Shown here piece after piece: positions 21,901-33,900 of a DNA stretch of 36,119 nucleotides. Position 1 is the stretch's first letter. Every line of letters starts with the position of its first letter. The DNA is from Setaria digitata. Lineage: Eukaryota; Nematoda; Chromadorea; Rhabditida; Setariidae. The position numbers and the translations under genes were made by a program. The stretch spans positions 1 to 36,119 of the forward strand of contig RCAB01000582.1 in the NCBI GenBank assembly GCA_003640385.1, read 5' to 3'. The notes beneath the pieces are model-generated. The model searched no databases. It saw only the letters and a program-made list of their open reading frames with translations, and was not told where the DNA came from.

Positions 21901-24900
21901 AACAACCACCGTTACAACCGCAGTTGAAGATTTATCGACTTCCGTCAGCACTGCAACAATCGTTACCGATCAAAATAAACAGCAGCAACTACTTCAAAAA
22001 ATAGATTCAGATGACCATAAGAAAATGAAGCAGAAGGGAACGAAAATTCTTTCGGCACTGGATAGTAAGAGCCTCGCTAAAGTAGCAATAGCACTTGAGT
22101 CTGAAAATATACCCGCAACACCCAACGACTTCAATCATTCTGACAACGAATCGAACAGAAATTCACCGAAATCCTCGAGCGATCAGCAATCGCTTAGCAA
22201 GTTTGTTTTGCTTTTTGTGCAGCTTGTTTTCTTTGAATGTAACATTTCAAGTTAGGTATGCTTCGACATTTAACTATGTTCTTCCGTTTATATCTAGAAA
22301 TTTATAAAACTGGTGATCATTTATAGTGAAGAACAAATACGGACAGAAACGATAACAGACGTGATAAATCATGCTACTAGCATTACTCGTAGCGAAGGAA
22401 GATCAGCTGTGGAATTAAGATCATCGTCCACCTCATCAAGACCATTAACTTCTCGAGTTCCCTTACCTGGTGCTACAACACAATTAATCTCTACTACAAC
22501 GATTGAGGCAATAGCAGCAGCACCAACCGAAAGTATCTTTAGTTGTTGAAATTATTACATTTCTAAGCTGCCAAAATTTGTCAAATATGGAAATCTAGCA
22601 ATTATTCCTTGCGTAATAATCTTAATTAAAGATACTGATGATCGATGCATGCAAAGGCGTGATCGAGGCTCTTGTGTTGGACAGTTCATTCGATGGCATT
22701 GGGATTCAGAACGACATACTTGCCAAGTATTTACCTATTCCGGATGTGGTGGAAACGGAAACAACTTTCGCAATCGAGAGGATTGCTTTGCTACGTGTCA
22801 CCATCCTCGTAACTTTCAGAATCTTCCATTTTTTTTTACCAAAAACATTACTCTATCCTTTTTTACATCATCAGTATTTTCAGCGAAACAAGTGCTACCT
22901 CTTATGGACAATGTTTGCGAACATAGCATCCATCCAGGTGATTGCAAGGGCACCTTCCAAAGATTCGCCTTTGATTCTACAATTGGTGATTGTCGGCCGT
23001 TTACTTACAGCGGTTGTGGTGGCAATGGCAATAACTTCGGAAGTTCTTTGGAATGCCGCAACAAATGCATTAAGCACAGTTTGTATTATTCTGGAACTTT
23101 AATATTGTCTTTTTTTTTTTTTTGATAAAATATGAAAGATGCCCGAAAAACAGCAGTAAATATTAAACTAAAAAGAGTTTTTATATTAATGAGAAGTAGT
23201 TCAAAAACAAAGGCTCGGTAAATTACTTCTTTGAGGTAAATACATCAGAAAACAGGTTACGCCAGAAGACTGAATGTTTTGCCTATTGATTATTCTGATT
23301 TATTCCATTCGTTAGGACCTAACTCGATGGATAATCTATACAATTAAGCATTTATTTAGGGCTAAAACTTCCAACAGATGTGTGTCAACATCCAATCGAA
23401 GTGGGTGAATGTGCTGGTGTTTTCCCGCGATTTGCATATGATTTGGTAACTAATGAATGCCGTCCTTTCACGTATGGTGGTTGTGGTGGCAATGGTAACA
23501 ACTTCGGGTCCATGGCTGAGTGCAAAACAAAGTGTGTTAGAGGTCGGGAACCATTCCTCCTAGTGAACGGCGAGAGTCGCTACTCCCGTCTTTCAATTAT
23601 CAAAAATTCTTTCAATATTCAATTATCAAAAACACTCTCAACTTTATCAAATAGGGCTTCAATTTCTTCTTGGTAGAAATATATGTCACTTCTTGCAGAA
23701 CAATCAGTTGCATCAACGTGTCCCCCCGTGGATAAATCATTATGCATGGAACCGTGTATTTTGTTCTCGAACCGTCGCGGTTGTCAGGAATGCACGTGTC
23801 CGGTAGCACAGCCTGATGTAGAAAACGGTCTAGTTGAACCAGTGAGCCATTCTACACCACCTGAAACATCATCCAGTGAAACTAGCACGCTCGAAGCTGA
23901 ACAATCCATAAGTAGATTCTTCTGTTATTTTCTGCCCGAAACCAATTTGTCTTCTATAAACTGCATAAAGAAAATGATCGGATTGTGAATAGTTATATAC
24001 CTAATAGAAAAAAAAAAAAACAAAGCGTTATGTATCTCTTAAAAACTAAAAATTCATAACTGCAAGACGATCAAAACAATTTTAGCAAAAAAATTAATTT
24101 TAGAAAATGAAATTGAAGGAACACAACAGTTTACATTATCTTCTGCAAGGACCTCGCAAGGCAATCCCGTAACTGCATTGGGTGAAAAATGTTCACAACC
24201 TATGGTTATTATTTTAAATAATTCTTAAATTCTGATTCTACAAGCAGTTGCATCTATTTGAAGTTACAAAGTTTTGTAAATTATCTGAACCCATCTAAGC
24301 AAGTTGATTTCAGAACTCCTTGTGCTAATGCACATGCTCTCTCGACAAGTTATTTCTGAAAAAAGTATTAAAGAATAATTGTAGGATGCCGGGCCGTGCA
24401 AGAACTTCATTGAACGATGGTTCTTCGATTCCAACAGTGGTCTGTGTGAACCGTTCCAGTATGGCGGATGTGCTGGAAACCGGAATCATTTCTTCTCGAG
24501 GCATGAATGCGAGATACACTGTGCCCGGTTCTTCAGTAAGTATTCAGAATGCAACAAATTTCTCGCAATGATCATGAAAACTTGCACATCACACGCATCC
24601 AACTGCACATTCCTTAATTGTTGCAAAAAACGTTTTGCAAGCATGAACCTTTGGATTCTGATTAGGAAAAGCAGCTTCGTTCTTGCAGTGGCATCTTTTA
24701 TTTCTTTAATGCTCGTTGCTTCCACCAAATCGGATAGACTAGGCTTATAGGTGTAAGTGAAGGGATCTCTTTCTATTATGATCACTTTTGACGGAAAGCA
24801 TATATTTAGATGGACGCACAGGCCGTAGAAGAATAGCAGCTTATCAAAGTGCCTCACATGCACAACATAACACTCTCACGTGGCCACAGTCAGTCGAAAC

Positions 24901-27900
24901 ACTGAATGAGCATGAGCACGAAGAGATTAGTGATAATGAGGAAGAACCTAGACAAAACCTTGTAGATGGCTTTTCAAATGGAGTGCCGTCATTTACTAAT
25001 AGTTCCCGAGATGAGAATTTCTGGAAGCACACAGTCAAATCTGATTCAGGACACAGAGTGGAAGGTGCGATAAAACCAGGCGGAATGTTGTCTAGAGTAA
25101 TGACCAGTGCAGAGTCAAACGATCTGCATTTCAGCACAGCTTTCCCAAATCAGTACATAAACAATGTAACAACTCGAAATTTCCCACAAGGTAGCATAAT
25201 AGAGCAGCACCAACAATACTCTAGGTCTAGTCCTTCTCTTCACAACGAAGATTCGATATCAGATATCGGCCTTCCACAGACGACCACTAATAACGGTAAG
25301 CAGATTCTCGTTGCATCTTCTGCCCAGCAGCGTGGTGTGTTCCGCCATCAAGTAGATGACAAATGGAGACCAATTTTTAGCAGTCCACCAGATGATGGTT
25401 TGCAAAGCGAAATGAGTGCTTTGTCGGAATCAGAGATAATTCCGGCTCAAGGAAGTAACAGATGGAATGATATCAGACTTTTCTCTGTAAATGAAGCAGA
25501 GGAAGCAGACACTGAAACAGAATCTATCCATCGAAACATCCCAGTATCAGTGAGTCCATCCGCAAAAAATCCGGAAGACTTAAATCGTGGGCATAAGCAA
25601 TTCAAGGTTCAGAAAACTGATTTTCCACAAAAATTTCAACAACGGAATAAGCTGCCGCAACAAACACCACCAACGCAAAAGATATCGCAACAGGATGAAC
25701 GGTTATCAAAACATGATAACACGGAAGATATCACTTTACAAACTTCAGATATATTCGATAGCCAGATTGCAAGGAAAATGCTTACAGATCTTGCGATAGT
25801 ACAGAACTCGCAAGAATCAAGTAATGCTCAAATAACAGCATTTTCTCAACCTGAAATATCACAATCGCAAAAAGTGTTGACGGATGGTCTCGGAAATAAG
25901 CTTAGGATAGAAGAGAAAGGTGTGGAAAAGATAATGACTAATACAGCATTAATTAGCGACAGTGCCTCTGACAACTCAGTTAACCATAAATTTTTGCCTC
26001 ATAAGGATGATGGAAGTTCGGTTCCAGAAGAAATGGTGCAATCAGTAAATTCAAAGTTGAGAAGACTTGGAGCTGAAAATGAAATTTACATGAAAGTGAA
26101 CAAAGCAAGTGAGCTCTGGAAGGAGCCCAATCAAATTCCTAAGAAATTTGCCGATAATTTTATTCATAATCACAGGAAGCCCGCAGAAGTTAGCTCTAAA
26201 TTTCCAGATATTCATATGCTTCACAAAGAACAAACCCGTACTGATATTGCACCGACGCAAATCAGTCGTGACTCAGTATTGCGACACCGTGTCCGTATCA
26301 TTAATCAAGGTTCTGTATTTCAAGCACCATCTTCAGATACATTTTCACTACCGACAACGTCATCACCATCTACAACTTTACCGAATTCATCGTCAGCATC
26401 ATCAGTGTCATCATCAACTTCATTAAAACCATCATCAGGATCATCCCTCTTATTAATAGCTTCATCAACAACAGCATCATTCCAGACATCACCACATTCT
26501 ATAACAATATCCTCGATGAATAAATTCCACCACAACACTTCTTCACAAATCTTTCATAGCAGTACAATGAATAAAACAGAAACTTTTACTGGTAAGCTTA
26601 TTAATGCATCAAATGCTCAGTTTTTACTTAATAAGAATAGATTCAAGAAACAAGGTTTCGTAAAACAACAGTGGGTGTAATTTTCGAGCAACGGAAATCA
26701 CAGCAAAGCTGATGAAAAGTTCGGAAAAAAGACTTCTTGCTTAAAGTTTCATCTTGCTTCTGAAAGAAGCTCAGGTGAGTCCTTTTTCGAAACTGGTAAA
26801 TAGTGCATGTTTTACTAATAATTTCCATCAGTAGTTTTGTTGTATTTGGAAGTACTCTTTCAATTAATTTTTGTAAGTTGCACTGCACATCTGTTCCATT
26901 GCTGTATGAATAAGCTGAATTAAGCTCATTACCTATGTAGCAAAGAAAATGAGGATTTGTTTAAAACAAAGGCAGCAAAGTTTAAATTATTTTCTGGGAG
27001 ATGATGCAGTCTTGTTTCACGCATGATTCACAAGCTCTGCGAAAGTTGTCTTTGAAGTTATCAAGTCATTATAAATGAAAATATTACCTTTAGAATTTAA
27101 ACAGAAAACAGAAAGCATTATAGTTGATAAGGCATAATTAGGGTTAATATCACGGCACTATCTGCACATGCACAAAGCACATGATCATTTCAGGTGCACG
27201 GAGCACACATTTGCAGCATGCAACTTCTAGTGAAGATATTGCACCATCTGTTGATCAGAAATTCTCGCGTAACTCTGCACTAATGCACACTAATTCTGCA
27301 TCAAGCATCGAGAATGAAGTATCAGTTGCACTGAGTAACTCCAATGGCCCTATTAGAAGTGCTCATAGCAATGATATGATCGTAACCCAGGAAAGATCCA
27401 ATCTTCCACAAATGACGCAAGCTGTGGAATGGGACTTGGATTCTGACGAGTACAGAATCATTGATAGAATTGATACAACACCGCAGACTATACCGAGTCA
27501 TGATTCCTTAACTAGTACTACCACTTCTATAAGTACGTCATCTGCCGCTACTTCCAAGCAGTCAGCAATAGAAGTTAATGCTTCATCGCTAGTTGCCATA
27601 CCCATTACCTTGAGTGCTCCACTGTCGGTCCTCCCTTCAGTCTTTTCAACGACATCCACAAGTACCCCCCTTCCGACAACTATTTCTTCAACTACCAACG
27701 TCACGTCCACTATTTCTGAAATGACAACGAAATCAGTCGTAACTGCTTCTCAAACGGCAGTTCCAAACTCAACAATCGTCAGCAGTAAAGTGTTTGCGTC
27801 ATCATTTTCTCCTGTCCCGAAAATTCGGAGCGAACCTCTTCCACCCGGAAAATCATGGCTTTATGATGGCTTGCAGTCGATCGTAAGCTCACAGTCACTT

Positions 27901-30900
27901 TCGAAAGAACAATCGCAACAAGCTGAATTATCAGACAAGAAGTTGTCGTCTGGTTCCTTCAACTCCGTTAGAACATCTGAACTTGCAACTGCTACTGAAA
28001 ATATTATGAATACTCAAAGCCTTCATGTCGCTACACTGGAACCGGAGGAAAAAGTATCGATATTTACAAATGGCTCAACGATGTCTGTCAAACAAATTGC
28101 AACGATGGTGCAAGAATCGCAAAAGCCGATCAAGGGATCTGATGAAAACCGCTTTTTCAGTGCAGATTCTTCGATCTTCTTGAATACTGCAGGTGGACAA
28201 CAGCAGCATCACCGCACAGGGATATCACACGAGCATGATAAAAGTAGCGTTTTGAGCATTTTCAAGAAGCAACTTGTCAAGAACAGTACGAAGGAAACTG
28301 CAAAGGAAAAAACTGAAGGAAGGACCGGAACACTTGAGTTGTTGTCAAAAAATGGCATGTTAATGGATATCTTTGGCAGTGAGTCAGTAGAAAGTGCAAC
28401 TTTGCAGTTCGCATCTAGCCAAGCAACATCAGAAGTCCCCAGTTTTGCTTCAGAATCCACTACTCATCCTAATTTATTACCTCATAAGGACAATAGGATA
28501 GGCACTGTAGGAAATCATAGTTCTCACCCTTTAAAGCATCAGCTGCAGCAGTCATTTATGGAAAATTTCAATGAATTTACACGGCAGAAATTCACAACTG
28601 CACATGACATACAGATGGCACAGAGCACATCCTCCTGGATGACCATCAAACAAGGTTTTGTTTTAATTATTACCTTCTGATTTAGTGAGATGGAGACATT
28701 ATGCCTCCACTGGTTAAAACATTCTTTAGTAGACTTCATTTTCAGATGAAATTGATGAAGAAGCAGGAAATCAAACTACCGTACTACCACATGATCCGCA
28801 TCAGACGGAAAAAGTAGAGTCCGAAACATCGAATCAGGAAGATATCTCTGATTCTACGATAAGATTCACAACAACACCTCATGCTTTACATGATGCCTCC
28901 TCATTGCAAAAGCTAGAAGTTGAACAAGACGAAAGATGCGTGTTACCTCCAGATGCTGGTAATTGCCGTGACTACATACTTCGTTGGTTCTACAACTCAC
29001 AGACTGGAAACTGCGAACAGTTCTCATACGGGTCATGTGGTGGTAACAGCAATAACTTTCCTGATAGAAACATTTGTGAGGCAAAATGTTCACAAGGTAT
29101 CCTTCATTTTATAACTTGAGAAATGTTCAATTTAGCTTGCGTCATGGATTCCTGATGAAGCCTCTTTCTTTCTTTTTCCTGAGGTTGTCCGAAACAAATG
29201 CATAGAGAAACTGCACCATAAAGTACTATCTATTTCTTTACAGGGGACTCTATTAAATCGCAGTTTCCGGAACGCTGCACCTACAAAAAGAATGAAGGTC
29301 ACGGTAATGGGTACAACGTTAAGTGGTACTTCAACATGCGTAATTTACGATGCGAGCAGATGGTATATCAAGGTGAAGGTGGCAATGCTAATCAATTTGA
29401 AACGCTCGGTGACTGTCAGTCCTTCTGTACACGTCAGTAAAATATGTATTTTACATTACATCTATGATTTTTTTTTAGTCAGATTAAAATCGATCGAATT
29501 TTCCTCCAATAATTCAAATATATTCGTGCATGTAATTGGCACTAGCTCCCTACAAATCTTATAAGTTTCTAATATCTTTGCCTTACTGTAATCTCTTTTT
29601 CATGTACATAAGTGCTTGAAAATTCAACTAACATCCAAGCAACACTAATTTTCAGCATTGGATAGTAAAATTCTTAGAATGGACTCAACAACTGCGAAAT
29701 GGAATAGCCACTCTTCGGAAATCGATCCTACAACCGTTCTTCAGCCGGATTTTACTAAGGCACAAGAACGCGAAGATCATCAGCGACAAGCGGTACCGAC
29801 TATCAACACTCGGGAAATATTAACTGATCAACATCACAAGCATGGCATCACTTCCCAACATGGGTAACTTAAGAATTTTACCCTTTTTGATGCTATACTT
29901 CAGCGAAATTTGCCAGAAACAAGTTATTTCCGTATTTCAGAACAACGACAAATAGTGAAAAAGTACAGAAGACTGATTCGGGGCAAGAGCAACATTTGCT
30001 ATCATCAAGTGTGCCACAACGAAGTAGAGTACTAATTACCGACATAAGCAATCAGAATACGGTACCTGCAACACCTGTAATACAAATTTCCCACAATATA
30101 GATAGCCGGACAAGTGAAATTGTTACTGCGCAAGAGCTAGAGCCAGAGCTATCATCACTTACCAGTCATATCAGTCAGAATGGTACTTATGGTACCATAG
30201 GTAAGTTAGTCCGTGTTCCACTCGAATCTTGACCGGAAAAAAAATTAAACCAGTTCAAAGTAATACTATTGCGACTATTAGTCATTTAAATTTTCTACTT
30301 AATTTTCTAATTTAATTCTATATCTATGAGTCACTTATTTTTAAACTTTCCATTACAGAACGGAAAGTCAGCGGTGCAAAAACATTTGCATCAACAGTAT
30401 TAAACGGTACCGGTAAGGCGACTGTTGATCTGTCAAATATTTTTGAAGATATAGGCCACGCACCTAGCTGTCCTAATGGCTTTAAACCAATGCAACATTC
30501 AGACGGCAGGCCTGTTATGTGTTTACCAGGTAGAAATCAGTGTTCCAGTAATTCTCTTTGCTACTTCAACGGTGTCGATTTCTTTTGCTGCCCGAATGCG
30601 GAAGATCCATACGATGAACACGTTTTTGGAGGTTTGAACAACTTCAAATACTGCCAGAATTTCCTCCCATTTTTTTTTTTTGTCTAGATTCCTTTCTTTG
30701 CAACAGTTGCTGACAGATTAGCTTCTGCTCGGATTCTTCATCAAAAGTTTGAATCCAACTACTACACATTGTTTGTAATGCTAAACAGAAGGCGAATCTA
30801 CTGTAGGCTACGGTGGTGAAGAAGTAAAACGCGGATATAAAAGTGCTAAGAAGATGCCCATAAACGGTAACGAACTGATCGTTCGAAAGCTTAGATTGAG

Positions 30901-33900
30901 ACGTCAGGCAAAAATTTTATCCAATAATACATTGGTGAATAAACCCGCACGCATCGACTGTTAGTTTTTCGAACTCATTTCACACACAGCTTTTGTTAAA
31001 ATTTTAAAGTCCGAAGCTAGTAAAGCCTAAATCCTTTCTGTTTTTAGGCTAATAAAACTCCATTAAATGATGCTCGTAGCTTAGCTTTTGAAGTTGAGAT
31101 CGACCCATTAATAAAGTTTCCCTGATTTCTCATAAATCGATTTCTAAATACTCTTTATTTTGTTAATTGGAGCCATTGACACAGTCCATGTGCTATAACT
31201 GATAATGTCCAGCTACATCTTGCAGCTATCAATGATCAAAATGAACAATTAGCTATCTTCCAGCACTGTCACTGTTTGGATGACACTTCCAAACCGAATA
31301 AGGCAAAATATTTGGTTGACAAAGATTAATTTATATAGATTTAGATGCAGGATTTATATCGGCAACTACTTTTTCCAGTTTAATTAGCTGGCGTCACCAT
31401 TTGCAGCCAGAGCAACGAAATATTCAGTAGCCAGAGCAACAAATATTAGTGATGGTCACGTTCACGATGTTTGCATACAAGAAGTGGATACGGGTAAATG
31501 TACCGAAGCCCATCTTCGGTATTTCTATGACTATAGAGTGGGCACCTGTCGATTATTTTATTATAGCGGTTGTGGAGGTAATGAGAACAACTTCGCCACG
31601 GAAGGTGAATGTCAACAAAAATGTAAAAATGGTAGGTTTCATCTGCGACATTAATGATTCCCTCATGCAAACGTCGAAAAATAACGATGGGATGAACTTT
31701 ACTGAGAATCTACTATGATTCTACCCATCTACAGTAGTAGTACTGCTTAATTGTAATGAAGTAATAAATGTACAATGATGGAATGCTTTCTTTTTCGTCC
31801 CAGCTGGAGATTCTTTGAGGAAAATTCAAATTTAGGTAAAATATACATTGAGAATCCACCACCGGGAAGCTGTCCTTACGGCGAGCCACCTCTTGGTGAC
31901 AATGCTCCCGTGATATGCGGTAAAGAGAGAGAATCATTCGAATGTCCTAAAGGATACTACTGTCGTATGGGACCGCCTAACGTATGCTGTCTCGAAAAAT
32001 TCCTTCCAGGTAATCTTATCTTTTGAGAATCTCGAAGCTCTTAGACTGCGACCATTTAATCCTTCAATATATAACTGAAACGTAACTTGCTGGCAGCACT
32101 TTTCTAAATTAAACATTCTTTACATCGAAATCAATCATTCCCTGTTAATTTCAGGTTCTGCAATTCTTTTGTTTAAGCTACTTGGACACATTATGACAAA
32201 CTATTTTTTGCCTCTTCAGTTATAAAAGATGCCAACTTTGAGACATTTAAATAGTGAAAAGTCAAAAACTTTTTACAGCTTTAGAAAAAATATTGCTAGC
32301 TAAGAAAACTCAGAAAAATGTTCGTTTTGCACCACAGCAACCAAATGGATATGCTCCTGATTATCAACCCCAAAGCTTTCAGGATGAAAGCAAAGGTATC
32401 TATTAAATTTCTAAGTATTGCTTCCATAAATTGATAGCATTAAATTTGCTAGGTAAGGAATTTTGGCAGGTTAAAATTGGATTCATCATGAGACATATAA
32501 TAGAAATTTCCTAAGCGCTCATTCATAAAAGCAAATCCTCCTAGCCACCAATTCGCCACTGTTGATCGTGCCACCAGACATCTGTCCAGATGGTTCAGAT
32601 GCATTGCTTGATGAATCGACTCAGAAACCACTCAAATGTGGTTCCGGCTTCGATGGTCAATCACTCTGTCCTGTTGGCTATTACTGTTCTATTGATTCCG
32701 AGAGAGATGGTACTGTTTCAATGATTATTGATGTAAAGGAGAAAATGTTTTTGATATTAATTCAAATTTATCAAACCCTTTGCACATTTACATATGCATT
32801 ATTGAATAATATAAAGATTAGTTAATTTTTTAAGATTCTGTTTATGAAAGGATGATCCATAATTATAATTACAGGTCGATTATGTTGCCAGCTGGAAATA
32901 ATGGGAGTTAAAATCCCACCTCCTCCAAAAGTACCACCATATTTTGGATTACGACCGTCAAATCCCGGCGAAATAATCCCACGTGGATCTTTGCCATCCG
33001 ATTATCACCCAAGAAAGCATCGTTAGTTTGCTTCCTGAAAGACTAATTTCAGAAGTTTTTCACTGCATGGTATTGATAAAGGATATGTTTGAAACTGAAT
33101 AGGTAGATGGATAAGGATATCATATCATTACCATTCCCATCCTTCTAGAAATCTTACTCTAAAGTTAATTTAATTTTTATTTGGCCAACACTAGCAAAAA
33201 ACGTCAATACATTAATTAGCTGGAATACATAATACCTTTTCACCTTGAAATGCTATGTATATTTACTTTGTCTTAAGCTTTTGCTATCATACCAGTAAAT
33301 TTGTATTCCAGAAGGAATCGGTATGGTACCGGCTGTAGCCCAGTACGGGGAAACTTACCCATTGAATCCTTCGTTGGGCAACTCCAAATTAGCAGAAAAC
33401 GGTCTTTTAACTTTTTTATTTTTTTTTTTCTACTTAATATTTAACTTAAAGTAAAGAGGAAACGATGAAGTTAAAAGATTCCAATATATATCACTTATGC
33501 ATATAAAAGAACCGATTATTAATCACGGATGACTTCCGTACCGTGTCGCCGACCACACTGAAGTCATTCAGATGTTTATATCAGTTTCTTTTCAGTGAAA
33601 CTTACAAGTAATTCCTACACATCAGGAAAAGAGGTGGCAGAGTACTCCGAAAGTCACCTTCCACCTGGTAGTTTATTTTATAAACGAGTATTTCTGTTCC
33701 CTTTTGACTTATTTGTGAACTTTTAATAGAAACAATTGAGAAATAAAAGTTCGACATTTTATTAGATAAGATAATATCTAGGAAATAGGAATATCCAATC
33801 TAGTTTTCTAATTAATTCTGGTGCTAAAGTTCATCTTGAAGAAGAGCAATGTCAGATTCATTTCCCTCTTACTGGAACAAACCGAATGAATATTTTAGAA

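Noticed and set aside
21641..22255. Separate 204-residue protein starting with an ATG in exon 8
   Set aside because: The ATG is internal to the mlt-11-like linker exon, the acceptor at 21635 is consensus, and phase continues on both sides; the stop at 22255 lies in the next intron.
22649..23125. Stand-alone two-Kunitz protein of 158 residues
   Set aside because: The frame reads through the 75-nt intron between exons 10 and 11, has no signal peptide, and sits within a phase-consistent chain of exons. It is reported instead as possible intron retention.
24325..24863. Minus-strand frames opposite Kunitz 7 and the start of the long linker
   Set aside because: Antisense shadows of strongly supported plus-strand exons and an intron; no independent signals.
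31804..31835. Earlier acceptor CCCAG for exon 25
   Set aside because: In the phase required by exon 24 it leads to TAG before the lustrin repeat. The downstream TTTAG at 31835 keeps frame. It could still be used as a cryptic site.
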